This document shows, piece after piece, positions 1 to 7,308 of a DNA stretch of 14,060 nucleotides (position 1 is its first letter; each line of letters begins with the position of its first letter). This DNA is from Verrucomicrobiota bacterium (GTDB lineage: Bacteria; Verrucomicrobiota; Verrucomicrobiia; Opitutales; Opitutaceae), in NCBI GenBank assembly GCA_023443455.1, contig JAEZUE010000010.1:1-14060 (forward strand), written 5' to 3'. Below the pieces are notes generated by a model. The model saw only the letters and a program-made list of their open reading frames with translations. It was not told the DNA's origin and did no database searches. The translations under genes and the position numbers were made by a program.

Positions 1-77
1 CCTCCAGCTTCGTCCACGCCGGTCCCCAGACACCAGACAGCACCTTTGGCTTCGTCACGCCGCAGCCACGACGCCAC

Positions 78-200
78 TCACGCCAACGCCGGGATCCACA
101 ATCGAACCCGCGTGCCATGGCCCAGCGCGGAGGCGATCCAGAAACGGCCAGCGAATTGCTTCGTCACCAGAAACGCCTTCGTCAGCCCGAAGCCGCCGCC
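78..200 (-). pseudogene. Histidine-kinase-like ATPase C-terminal tail (remnant)
   Basis: The last 40 codons before the TGA at 78-80 read like the end of a HATPase_c domain. They contain GGGFGLTKAFLV, which resembles the G2 box, then AGRFWIASALGHGTRVRLWIP, matching the family pattern of Gly-x-aromatic, Ser-x-x-Gly-x-Gly-Thr and a final strand ending in Pro. No N, G1 or F box precedes it in this frame, and the upstream residues are Arg/Pro-rich as expected of a non-coding frame. The neighbouring frame ends at 182 with a small ORF, so either a frameshift joins the two or this is an isolated relic. The match rests on pattern recognition of about 35 residues, so it is tentative. Confidence 0.35.
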
Positions 201-439
201 TCGAACCGCTCCCAACGTTCCGGGGCAGCCGCGCGGGCGAGCAGTTCGCGGGCGCGCACTTTCAGGATCGCGAACACCGAATGCACGCTCTCCCTCATCG
301 TGCGAAAATCCTCGTTCGGCTGGCACCCGGCGGTCTTCCCCTCGATCTCCGCGGGCACCGCCGCTTCCATGGCCCCGCAGCGCAACGCCCGGTCCGCCAG
401 CGAATCCATGACCTCCTGACACGCCTCCATGCCGTTCAT
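182..439 (-). CDS. Small hypothetical protein, possibly frameshifted
   Basis: This is an 85-residue ORF starting at the ATG at 437-439, with a GAGGGG ribosome binding site about 4 bases upstream. The sequence begins MNGMEACQEVMDSLADRAL and is mostly helical with balanced charge. It contains three Cys, and a middle stretch (EDFRTMRESVHSVFAILKVRA) looks like an amphipathic helix. I do not recognise a family. The TGA lies exactly where the adjacent frame begins to read as a histidine-kinase-like tail, so a single-base indel could have split one protein of about 120 residues. The neighbouring minus-strand pieces also look degraded, so this may be part of a decayed locus. Confidence 0.35.
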   Translation of the reverse strand: MNGMEACQEVMDSLADRALRCGAMEAAVPAEIEGKTAGCQPNEDFRTMRESVHSVFAILKVRARELLARAAAPERWERFEAAASG

Positions 440-447
440 GGTGCCCC

Positions 448-612
448 TCAAATCGGATCGAGGCCGCTCCGGTTGACCACAACCCCGCCCAATTTCGCCG
501 CTTCCAGATCGACGCCCGCAGCGCCGCAACCGACCCTCAATCGGCGACCGGTGAAGACCGCCGGCTCGGTCGTCATGGCGGCGCCCGCCTTACCACAGTC
601 CTCCGGCTCCAC
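448..612 (-). pseudogene. Short glycosidase-like fragment (uncertain)
   Basis: A 54-codon stretch from a possible GTG at 612 to the TGA at 448-450 reads VEPEDCGKAGAAMTTEP, then AVFTGRRLRVGCGAAGVDLE. It loosely resembles the segment in some Planctomycetes and Verrucomicrobia glycosyl-hydrolase-associated proteins in which a 'TTKP..F.G..L..N' strand is followed by 'G.v.Ve..D'. It is closed upstream by a TAG at about 616-618 and has no clear ribosome binding site. If the resemblance is real, it is an internal fragment and not a working gene. It lies next to a DUF1080-like C-terminal fragment, which fits a decayed carbohydrate-related gene. Low confidence. Confidence 0.2.
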
Positions 613-632
613 GCGCTAATCGCCCCTGCCTT

Positions 633-790
633 TCACCGATACACCCGCTCAACCAGCTGCCGGAGAAGGACGCTCCGCACCTCATACGGCGCCTCTTCCA
701 ACTGCAGTCCGATCTTGCCCGAGCCGGAGGGGGCTTCCGTCGCCTCGTTGGGCAACACCCCGTTGATCCGCGCCGTCGGGCTTGCACAGA
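633..790 (-). pseudogene. DUF1080-like hydrolase, C-terminal remnant
   Basis: The final 50 or so codons before the TGA at 633-635 read as a protein C-terminus: ARINGVLPNEATEAPSGSGK, then IGLQLEEAPYEVRSVLLRQL. This matches the end of the DUF1080/3-keto-disaccharide hydrolase fold, where 'NG', then 'G.I.LQ.e...vefRni.l..L' form the last strands. The rest of the domain (about 150-200 residues) is absent. Upstream the frame runs into 67 bp of unrelated sequence and then antisense through glmM, with no start codon of its own. The likely history is that sequence placed upstream, perhaps with the glmM segment, cut off the gene's 5' part. The family call is from memory of the motif. Confidence 0.5.
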
Positions 791-856
791 AGCGGATTCG
801 CCCCTCCCTCCGCCGGCTCACGAAGCACAAAATCCCGCAGTGGCGACCCACTTCGC

Positions 857-2200
857 CTACAACACCTGCAGCTCGGCGCGCAACGCCGCCTCGGCTTTCG
901 CGAACCACTCCGCCACCGCCGCCTCCGTCTGCGCCTCGACGAGCAGACGCACCTTCGGCTCCGTACCCGAATACCGGATCATCACGCGGCCCGAATCGCC
1001 GAGCGCCGCGGCCGCGTCGCGCAGGAGCGCCTGCACCCCGGGCAACGACTCGAGCGGCGGCTTCCCCGTGAGCTTCAGCGCCTTCTGCTTCTGCGGATAC
1101 TTCACCAATGCCTTGCGCAGTTCCGAAAGCGGCTGGCCGGTGTCGCGCATCACGCGCAGCACCGCCAGCGCCGCCAACAGCCCGTCGCCGGCAGGCGAGA
1201 AACGCGGGAGGATGAAATGCCCCGACGACTCGCCGCCGAGCGCCGCGCCCTCGCGCTGCAGCGCCTCGCTCACATAACGGTCGCCCACATCCGTGCGCAC
1301 CACGCGCCCGCCCGCGGCCGCCAACGCGGCGTCGACCCCGAGATTGCTCTGCACCGTCACGACGAGCGTGCCGCCGGGCAGGTCGCCGCGGCGCAGTTTC
1401 CCGAGGGCGAGAAACGTCAGCACCTCGTCGCCGTCGAGCGGCGAGCCGGCCTCGTCGCAAAACACCACGCGATCGCCGTCGCCATCGTGCGCGATGCCCA
1501 GCCGCGCGCCGGTCGCGAGCACGCGTGCGGCGAGCCGCTCCGGGTGCTCGCTGCCCACGCCGTCGTTGATGTTCACGCCGTCGGGGGCGTTGCCGATCAT
1601 CTCCAGCTCGGCGCCGAGCTGCGCCAGCACCGTCGCGGTGGTCTCGCAGGTCGCACCGTTGGCCGTATCCAGGACAATCTTCCAGCCGGCCAGCGCCCCC
1701 GGCGGCAACAGGCGCACGGCCTGCGCCTCGTAGAGCATCTTGGCCTCGCCCACTGCGGCGATCGCTCCGCGGGCCACCGCGGGCGCCGGGGCGTCGAGCA
1801 GCGCCTCGATCTGGGCCTCCTCGGCATCGGGCAGCTTGAAACCGGTACCGGCGAAAAACTTCACGCCGTTGTCGTGCGCGGGATTGTGCGACGCCGTGAT
1901 GACCACGCCCAACTGCGCTCCGAGTTCGCGCACCGCGAGCGACACTGCCGGGGTCGGCACCACGCCGAGCAGGCCCACGTGCCAGCCCGCCGTCGCAAGT
2001 CCCTCCGCCACCGCCGCCTCGAGCACCGGCCCGGAACCGCGCGTGTCGCGCCCGACCAACGCCCGCGGCGCCGCCACGCCGAGCTTGGCGGCCATGTGCC
2101 GCCCGGCCGCGTGGGCCAGCTTGCGGACAAAGTCCGGATTCATCACCGCGTCGCCGAAGCGCCCGCGCACACCGTCGGTGCCGAAATAGAGTCGTTTCAT
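857..2200 (-). CDS. glmM: Phosphoglucosamine mutase
   Basis: A 447-residue alpha-D-phosphohexomutase, the usual length for GlmM. The enzyme converts glucosamine-6-phosphate to glucosamine-1-phosphate in the cytosol, feeding UDP-GlcNAc, peptidoglycan and LPS synthesis. All four family motifs are present. The N-terminus is MKRLYFGTDGVRG. The catalytic loop is TASHNP at 102-107, with Ser104 as the phosphoserine. The metal site is DGDGD at 239-243. The sugar-specificity loop is GGESSGH at 322-328. The phosphate-binding loop is RYSGTEPKVR at 409-418. The MKxxYFGTDGxRG opening and GESSGH favour GlmM over phosphomannomutase/ManB, though relatives can be confused. The ATG at 2198-2200 puts the conserved opening at residue 1, but no strong Shine-Dalgarno is visible. 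A REP-like inverted pair lies just upstream, between it and trpD, so joint transcription with trpD is possible but uncertain. Confidence 0.92.
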   Translation of the reverse strand: MKRLYFGTDGVRGRFGDAVMNPDFVRKLAHAAGRHMAAKLGVAAPRALVGRDTRGSGPVLEAAVAEGLATAGWHVGLLGVVPTPAVSLAVRELGAQLGVVITASHNPAHDNGVKFFAGTGFKLPDAEEAQIEALLDAPAPAVARGAIAAVGEAKMLYEAQAVRLLPPGALAGWKIVLDTANGATCETTATVLAQLGAELEMIGNAPDGVNINDGVGSEHPERLAARVLATGARLGIAHDGDGDRVVFCDEAGSPLDGDEVLTFLALGKLRRGDLPGGTLVVTVQSNLGVDAALAAAGGRVVRTDVGDRYVSEALQREGAALGGESSGHFILPRFSPAGDGLLAALAVLRVMRDTGQPLSELRKALVKYPQKQKALKLTGKPPLESLPGVQALLRDAAAALGDSGRVMIRYSGTEPKVRLLVEAQTEAAVAEWFAKAEAALRAELQVL

Positions 2201-2205
2201 AAATA

Positions 2206-2278
2206 GTAGGGCCGGTCTCCGACCGGCCGGAGGAGGGGTGTCGCGTCCAGAGCGGGACCGGTCGAAGACCGGCCCTAC
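2206..2278. repeat. Inverted pair of REP-like palindromes
   Basis: Two 21-bp arms, at 2206-2226 and 2258-2278, are inverted copies differing at one base, with 31 bp between them. Each arm begins GTAGGGCCGGTC and is itself a small palindrome (CCGGTC/GACCGG around a 3-base loop), so the unit can fold as two small hairpins or one large cruciform. It fills nearly the whole gap between the trpD stop and the glmM start. This layout is typical of REP/REPIN-type intergenic repeats. A role in mRNA stability or termination between the two genes is inference. A 10-base piece of the same sequence (CCGGCCCTAC) recurs at 10621-10630. Confidence 0.75.
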
Positions 2279-2280
2279 CT

Positions 2281-3330
2281 TCACGCCGCCCAGAACTGTC
2301 GGGTTCTGGCCACGTGACGCTGCACCGCCCCGCTGCGAAACAGCTCCTGCACCTGGGCCACACCGGCCGCGAGGTCCCTGGCCCGGCCGGCCACCCAGAG
2401 GCCGGCGCCGGCGTTGAGCGCCACCGTATCCGCGATCGCCTGCGGCGCGCGGTTGTCGAGCAGCGCCTCGAAGAGCGCGAGATTCACGGCGGCATCGCCG
2501 CCCTGCAGCTCGTCGAGCCGGCCGGATTGCAGGCCGGTCGTGGAGAGGGCGACCTCCGTCAGCGGGCCGCGGAGGCGCCCCGCGCCGGCGCAGAAGTTTT
2601 CCGTGCCGGTCGTCCACTCGTCGAGTCCGCGCTCGGTGCCGGGCACGCGGCCATGGATCGTGAGCGCGGCGGCGAGCCCGAGATCGTGCAGCGCGCCGGC
2701 GAGCGGCTCGACCCAATCCTTCGAATACACGCCGAAGAGCTGGAAGGCCGGGCGGCCGGGGTTGATCAGCGGTCCGAGAATGTTGAACACCGAACGGCGG
2801 CCCTGTGCGGCGAGCGCCTTGCGCACGGGGGCGATTTCCTTGAACGCCGGGTGGAACGCCGGGGCGAAGAAGAAGCAGAAGTTGAGCTCGGCGAGCGAGC
2901 GTTGCAGCCGGTCGAGCGGCGCCTCGAGCGGCACGCCGATGGCGGCGATGAGGTCGGCGCTGCCGCACTTCGAGGTGATCGAGCGGTTGCCGTGCTTCAT
3001 CACCTTCACGCCCGCCGCCGCGAGCACGAACGCGGTGGCGGTGGAGATGTTGAAACTGCCCGCATGGTCGCCGCCGGTGCCGACGATGTCGATCGCCTCG
3101 GCCGACCACTGCGCCACTCCGGGATCGCGCGCGAGCTTGCGAAATTCCGCGGCAAACGCCGCCACCTCCGCCGGCTGCTCGCCCTTGCGCGCCAGCGCGG
3201 TGAGGAAGGTTTCCTTCTGCGCGGCGGGGATCTCGGGCGCGATCAGCGCCGCCACGGCCTCGGCGACCTGGGCCGGGGCGAGATCGCCACCGGTCTCCAT
3301 CTGGGTTTGCAGGGCTGCGAGTGCGCTCAT
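2281..3330 (-). CDS. trpD: Anthranilate phosphoribosyltransferase
   Basis: A 349-residue enzyme that transfers the phosphoribosyl group of PRPP to anthranilate, the second step of tryptophan synthesis from chorismate. It has an N-terminal helical domain (about residues 1-75) and the conserved catalytic core. GTGGD (84-88) is the PRPP pyrophosphate loop. SFNIST (92-97), KHGNRS (112-117) and SKCGSADL (120-127) bind the substrates and metal, and ILGPLINPGRP lies further along. The length matches stand-alone TrpD without a fused TrpG glutaminase. The ATG at 3328-3330 is chosen because the helical domain begins there; upstream in-frame residues are Arg/Pro-rich and not family-like. No other trp gene is present in the window. 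The leader carries a terminator-like hairpin in the same orientation (3398-3427), so expression may be attenuated. Confidence 0.95.
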   Translation of the reverse strand: MSALAALQTQMETGGDLAPAQVAEAVAALIAPEIPAAQKETFLTALARKGEQPAEVAAFAAEFRKLARDPGVAQWSAEAIDIVGTGGDHAGSFNISTATAFVLAAAGVKVMKHGNRSITSKCGSADLIAAIGVPLEAPLDRLQRSLAELNFCFFFAPAFHPAFKEIAPVRKALAAQGRRSVFNILGPLINPGRPAFQLFGVYSKDWVEPLAGALHDLGLAAALTIHGRVPGTERGLDEWTTGTENFCAGAGRLRGPLTEVALSTTGLQSGRLDELQGGDAAVNLALFEALLDNRAPQAIADTVALNAGAGLWVAGRARDLAAGVAQVQELFRSGAVQRHVARTRQFWAA

Positions 3331-3657
3331 GCGGACCACGTTGCCCGCACGGCACCGCCGACGAAAAGGAAAAACTGGCGGCGCCCTCCGGACGTGCAAA
3401 AAGGGCGCGGCCCCCAGGCCGCGCCCTGTGACACCCCTTGCACAAACGCTGACTAGTAACAGACCCAAAGATGCGTTTCGCGTTGCCGTTGCTCCTTGGA
3501 GGCAGCGGTCGCATCCCGTTCGTGTGGGGCGCCCAGGACAGGGAACTCTATCGGACCGCTCCGGCCGTTGTTGAGCGCGCGGCGGCGGTTTTCCGAAAAA
3601 TTATCGGGCCACGCCGCGGGCTTGCGCACCGCCCGTTGGCCGCCACGCTGCGCCGCG
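3331..3657. other. Divergent intergenic region between trpD and the hemX-like gene
   Basis: These 327 bases separate the minus-strand trpD from the plus-strand haem operon, so they should hold promoters for both. The only clear structure is the minus-strand terminator hairpin at 3398-3427. An AT-richer patch at about 3590-3604 (TTTTCCGAAAAATTATC) is the best place for a plus-strand -10 region, but I cannot assign a convincing -35/-10 pair. The overlapping long frames here have biased composition and look non-coding. Confidence 0.5.
3398..3427 (-). terminator. Intrinsic terminator / candidate attenuator upstream of trpD
   Basis: On the minus strand a perfect 11-bp GC-rich stem (AGGGCGCGGCC paired with GGCCGCGCCCT, 4-base loop) is followed immediately by TTTTT. 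On the plus strand no T-run follows, so the signal is directional. It lies about 70 bases upstream of the trpD start in the trpD direction, and no gene on the minus strand obviously needs terminating here. It is either an attenuator in the trpD leader or the end of an unseen upstream transcript. Confidence 0.75.
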
Positions 3658-4515
3658 ATGGATTCGCCGCTACTCACGGACCGTCTGGCCATCGCCATCG
3701 GAACGGGCTTCTTCACCGCCGGCCTGCTCTACGGCTGTTGGTCGTTGCTGTTCCGCCGCCGCCACTCGCGGCTGGCCTCCTACGGTCTGATCGCCCTGGG
3801 CTGGCTGGTGCAAACCGTCGGCCTGGTCCTCCGTGGGCTCGCGACCCACAGTTGCCCGATCGGCAACAAGTTCGAGGTGTTCCAGTTCGTGGCCTGGTCC
3901 TGCACCCTGCTCTACCTCTTCGTCGGTCCGGCCTTCCGCATGAGCCTGCTCGGCTTCTTCACCTCCGGCATGGCCGTGTTGCTCGGCGTGCTCTCCCTGA
4001 CGATGCCGGAGTGGGACGGCGTCGCCCGCGTGCGCCCCTTCGGCTCCGACCCGATCGTCGCCTTCCACGCCTCGCTCGCGCTCTTCAGCTACGGCGTGCT
4101 CGCGCTGTTTTCTCTGACCTCGCTGATGTATCTGCTGCAGCACCGCAACCTGCGGCGCAAACGGCTCGACGGCCGCTTCTCGATCCTGCCCTCCATCGTC
4201 GAACTCGACCAGATGAACCTGCGCTTGCTCGCCGTCGCCGTGGTCCTGCTGGCCATCGCCCTCGGTGTCGCCGGTTTTCACTGGCACGGGCACCGCGATC
4301 TGGTCGCTCCGGCAAAACTCGCGGTGACCACGGCCGTGTGGTTCGCCTACGCCGCCGTGTTCGTGCAACGGCTGCGCCAGCGGCTCTTCGCCCAACGTTT
4401 CGCGTGGGTCGGCTTCCTCCTTTTCCTCGCGCCGCTGTTGTCCCTGTGGATCGTCAACGCCCCGCGCCAAGCCCCCGCCCCGGCCGCGCCCGCCATCCCG
4501 TCGCCGCAGTCATGA
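3658..4515 (+). CDS. HemX/CcsA-like cytochrome c assembly family membrane protein
   Basis: A 285-residue integral membrane protein with about eight predicted helices (roughly residues 9-32, 41-62, 74-91, 96-115, 134-160, 187-207, 220-236 and 247-267). Two landmarks match the CcsA/CcmC/HemX family: GNKFEVFQFVAW at 69-80, equivalent to the 'xNxYEsxxF' segment, and FHASLALFSYGVLAL at 136-150, with the conserved His137. The tryptophan-rich WWD haem-handling motif of true CcsA is not seen, so HemX, the HemA-associated relative, is the better description. In other bacteria HemX affects GluTR levels or haem handling. The ATG at 3658 is followed directly by the first helix. The stop overlaps the hemA start in ATGA, so translational coupling is likely. 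Confidence 0.82.
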   Translation: MDSPLLTDRLAIAIGTGFFTAGLLYGCWSLLFRRRHSRLASYGLIALGWLVQTVGLVLRGLATHSCPIGNKFEVFQFVAWSCTLLYLFVGPAFRMSLLGFFTSGMAVLLGVLSLTMPEWDGVARVRPFGSDPIVAFHASLALFSYGVLALFSLTSLMYLLQHRNLRRKRLDGRFSILPSIVELDQMNLRLLAVAVVLLAIALGVAGFHWHGHRDLVAPAKLAVTTAVWFAYAAVFVQRLRQRLFAQRFAWVGFLLFLAPLLSLWIVNAPRQAPAPAAPAIPSPQS

Positions 4516-5609
4516 GCCACGCCGGGCCGTTTCTCTCCGTGGTCGGCGCCAGCCACCACACCACCCCGATCGAACTGCGCGAACGCCTCGCGTTGACGCC
4601 CGAGAAGCGCCTCGCCCTCGCCTCGCGCCTGCGCGACCTCGGCGTATCCGAGTTTTGCCTGCTCGGCACCTGCAACCGCGTCGAGATCTACACCGTGACC
4701 GACCGGCCGGAACTGGGCGAAACCGTGGCGACCGCCTTCTGCGACCTGCAGCAGATCGAGCCCGCGGCCTTCGACGCCGTCGCCCTCAAGCATCGCGACG
4801 CCGGCGCCGTCGGCCACCTCTTCGCGGTGGCCACCGGTCTCGACTCCCAGATGGTCGGCGAAGCCGAGATCCTCGGCCAAGTGAAGGAGGCCTATGCGGC
4901 CGCCCAGAATGCCGGCGCCGTCGGCCCGGTGTTGAACCGCGTTTTCCAGAAGGCCTTTCAGTCGGCGAAACTGGTCCGCTCCGAAACCGCGCTCGGTGCC
5001 GGCCAGGTGAGCGTGGCCACCGTCGCCGTGGCGCTCGCCGAGAAGATCTTCGGCCGCTTGCATGCGAGTCGGGTACTGGTCATCGGCGGGGGCGACATCG
5101 CCGAGAAGACCGCGAAGGCCCTGCGCAGCCGCAACGCCGGCTCGATCACCTTCGCCAACCGCACCGCGGTGCGCGCCGCGGAGCTCGCCGCAGAGTTCGC
5201 CGGCGGCGCGTTGCCCTTCGAGCAGCTCGCCGACGCCTTGGCCGGTTTCGACATCGTCGTCTCCTCCACCGCCTCACCCGACGCCGTCATCACCACGCCG
5301 ATGGCCTATGCCGCCATGCAGGCGCGCGCCTCCCGCCCCCTCTTCCTCATCGATCTCGCCCTGCCCCGCGACATCGCCCCCACTACGGCCGACCTGCCCA
5401 ACGTCTTCCTCTACAACCTCGACGACCTCGCCCGCATGGCCGAGCAGAACATCGCGCACCGCCGCGCCGAGATCGCACGCGCCCGTGCGATCCTGCACGA
5501 CCGCGCCCAAACGCTCTGGTCCCGGCTCGCCGCCTCCGCGACGGCCGCCACCCAAGGCGCGCCCGCCGACGCGCTCGAGGCGCCCGACGGTCGCCGCTCC
5601 ATCTCCTGA
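4512..5609 (+). CDS. hemA: Glutamyl-tRNA reductase
   Basis: A 365-residue enzyme that reduces glutamyl-tRNA(Glu) with NADPH to glutamate-1-semialdehyde, the first committed step of C5 tetrapyrrole synthesis. The catalytic domain carries the opening SVVGASHHTTPIELRER, the active-site LLGTCNRVEIY with Cys54, and GLDSQMVGEAEILGQVKEAY (109-128). The NADPH domain starts at VLVIGGGDIAEK (188-199), followed by FANRT, SSTASPD and LIDLALPRDIAP. The dinucleotide motif is GGGDIA, with Ala197 where the usual GAGxMG has Gly. The C-terminal dimerisation helix (DDLARMAEQNIAHRRAEI) is present, but the protein stops about 50-60 residues earlier than common HemA, ending in an Ala/Pro-rich tail. The start overlaps the upstream hemX-like stop by 4 bp. 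hemC does not follow; an MBL-fold gene comes next after 59 bp. Confidence 0.95.
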   Translation: MSHAGPFLSVVGASHHTTPIELRERLALTPEKRLALASRLRDLGVSEFCLLGTCNRVEIYTVTDRPELGETVATAFCDLQQIEPAAFDAVALKHRDAGAVGHLFAVATGLDSQMVGEAEILGQVKEAYAAAQNAGAVGPVLNRVFQKAFQSAKLVRSETALGAGQVSVATVAVALAEKIFGRLHASRVLVIGGGDIAEKTAKALRSRNAGSITFANRTAVRAAELAAEFAGGALPFEQLADALAGFDIVVSSTASPDAVITTPMAYAAMQARASRPLFLIDLALPRDIAPTTADLPNVFLYNLDDLARMAEQNIAHRRAEIARARAILHDRAQTLWSRLAASATAATQGAPADALEAPDGRRSIS

Positions 5610-5668
5610 TTCCGCGGCCCCACCGATTCACTCTGGCCACCGAAGGCGAAGCGGTTTTCCTCGCCGCC

Positions 5669-6487
5669 ATGGCCCAGCTCCCGCTCGAAGACAACGCCGG
5701 CGACGTAATCGGAAAGGCAATGCGCGGACTCGACCTCGGCGACACCGCGCTCGGCCGCCTCGCCGGCGTCGACCCCGAGGCCGTGCAGGCCGCCCGCAAG
5801 AACAAGGGCGACGAACCCACCCTGCGCGCACTCGCCCCGCACCTCGGCCTCGCCACCGATGCACTCGTCGCCATGGCCCGCGGCGCCTGGCGGCCGCGCC
5901 CCGTCGCTATCCCCGACGGCTTCCTCATGGCCACGACCCGCTTCGAGGACATGACCGTCAACGCCTACCTCGTCTGGGACCCGCACTCGAAACGCGCCGC
6001 CCTCTTCGACACCGGCGCCGATGCCTCCGCGCCCCTTCGCGCGCTCCGCGACCAGGGCCTGCGACTCGAGTTCGTCGCCTTGACGCACACCCACCACGAC
6101 CACATCGCCGACCTCGCCGGCGTGCTCGCCGCCCACCAGGTTCCGGTGTGGACGTCGGAACGCGAGCCGCTCGCCGGCGCCCACAGTTTCGCCGAGGGAC
6201 ACGTTTTCGAACTCGGCGCCCTGCGTATCCGCACCCTCTCGACCTGGGGACATTCGCGCGGCGGCGCCACCTATGTGGTCGAGGGGCTCGCCCAGCCGGT
6301 CGCGATCGTGGGCGACTCGCTCTTCGCCTCGTCGATGGGCGGCGGCCTGTCCTCCTACGCGGACGCCCGCCGGAACAACGAAGAGAAGATCCTCCGGCTC
6401 CCCGCCGCGACGGTGCTGGCCTGCGGGCACGGCCCGTTGACCACCGTCGGCGAGGAACTCGCCCACAATCCGTTCTTCGCCCGCTGA
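5669..6487 (+). CDS. MBL-fold metallohydrolase with N-terminal HTH-like domain
   Basis: A 272-residue protein with two parts. Residues 20-70 read as an XRE/lambda-repressor-like helical bundle: LGDTALGRLAGVDPEAVQAA matches the helix-turn-helix pattern and is followed by KGDEPTLRALAPHLGL. Residues 83-272 are a metallo-beta-lactamase fold of the glyoxalase II type. It has the zinc motif THTHHDH (His140, His142, Asp144, His145), then His195 in STWGHSRGG, Asp216 in IVGDSLFASS and His254 in CGHGP, so both metal sites look complete. It probably hydrolyses a thioester or related ester; the substrate is unknown. The ATG at 5669 starts the helical domain. It sits in the hemX-hemA operon, 11 bp before an ABC ATPase gene. 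Confidence 0.85.
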   Translation: MAQLPLEDNAGDVIGKAMRGLDLGDTALGRLAGVDPEAVQAARKNKGDEPTLRALAPHLGLATDALVAMARGAWRPRPVAIPDGFLMATTRFEDMTVNAYLVWDPHSKRAALFDTGADASAPLRALRDQGLRLEFVALTHTHHDHIADLAGVLAAHQVPVWTSEREPLAGAHSFAEGHVFELGALRIRTLSTWGHSRGGATYVVEGLAQPVAIVGDSLFASSMGGGLSSYADARRNNEEKILRLPAATVLACGHGPLTTVGEELAHNPFFAR

Positions 6488-6498
6488 GCCCGCCAACC

Positions 6499-7305
6499 AT
6501 GGCACGCCGTCCCGCCCGCCCCCTTCTCGCCCTCCGCGGCCTGCGCATCAGCCGTGGCAAGACCCGGATCATCGGGGATCTCGACTGGTCCGTCCGGCGC
6601 GGCGAGCACTGGGTCATCCTCGGCCCCAACGGCGCCGGCAAGAGCTCGTTGCTCGCCGCGTTGACCGGATACCTCACGCCCTCCGCCGGCGAGATCGAGG
6701 TGCTCGGGCGGCACTTCGGCCACGACGATTGGCGGGAGTTGCGCGAACACATCGGGCTGGTCGGCGCCGGCCTGCCCCGACTGATCGAGCCGGAGACGAC
6801 CGCCTTCGAGACCGTGCTCGGGGGTCACAAGGCCATGCTCAATCCGTGGGGACGCTTCCCCGCCGCGGCCCACCGCCGCGCCGCCCGCCTGCTCGGCTCG
6901 ATCGGACTGGCCTCCGCCGCCGACCGCACCTGGCTCCAGCTCTCCGAAGGCGAGCGCCAACGCGCCCTGCTCGCCCGCGCCCAGATGGCCCGCCCCCGAC
7001 TGCTCATTCTCGACGAACCCTGCGCCGGGCTCGACCCGGTGGCCCGTGAGGCCTTCCTCCAAAATCTGACCACGCTCGCCGCCAACCCTCGCGGCCCCGG
7101 ACTGGTGCTCGTCACCCACCACGTCGAGGAAATCGTTCCGGGTTTCACCCACGCGCTGCTTCTGCGCGAGGGCCGCTGCCTCGCCGCCGGGACATTGGCG
7201 ACGACCTTGACCGGCGGCCGGCTCTCCGAGGTCTTCGGCGCGCCCCTGCGACTCTTCCGAAAGCGCGGCCGCTTCCGGCTCGAGCACGCCGGCACGAACG
7301 ACTGA
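6499..7305 (+). CDS. ABC transporter ATP-binding protein (YlmA/ModF-like)
   Basis: A 268-residue single-domain ABC ATPase. Walker A is GPNGAGKSS (42-50), the signature is LSEGERQR (148-155), Walker B is LLILDEP with the D-loop AGLDP (168-180), and the H-loop is VTHH (206-208). The position normally held by the Q-loop glutamine reads GLVGAG, with no Gln, as in some cytosolic YlmA-like relatives. No permease or binding protein lies nearby, so it may act with a distant partner or have a non-transport role. The gene follows the MBL hydrolase by 11 bp and is probably the last of the haem operon. Its TGA is followed after 3 bases by copy A of the 150-bp repeat, whose hairpin potential could mark the transcript end. 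Confidence 0.88.
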   Translation: MARRPARPLLALRGLRISRGKTRIIGDLDWSVRRGEHWVILGPNGAGKSSLLAALTGYLTPSAGEIEVLGRHFGHDDWRELREHIGLVGAGLPRLIEPETTAFETVLGGHKAMLNPWGRFPAAAHRRAARLLGSIGLASAADRTWLQLSEGERQRALLARAQMARPRLLILDEPCAGLDPVAREAFLQNLTTLAANPRGPGLVLVTHHVEEIVPGFTHALLLREGRCLAAGTLATTLTGGRLSEVFGAPLRLFRKRGRFRLEHAGTND

Positions 7306-7308
7306 GCC

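Noticed and set aside
3471..3657. Plus-strand frame from ATG 3471 as an N-terminal part of the haem operon
   Set aside because: The residues are Arg/Pro/Leu-rich without family resemblance, and the frame then runs out of phase through the hemX-like gene.
3453..3716. Minus-strand ORF ending just upstream of the trpD leader hairpin, considered as a Trp leader peptide
   Set aside because: It is too long, contains only a single Trp near its end and no tandem Trp codons, and has no clear ribosome binding site.
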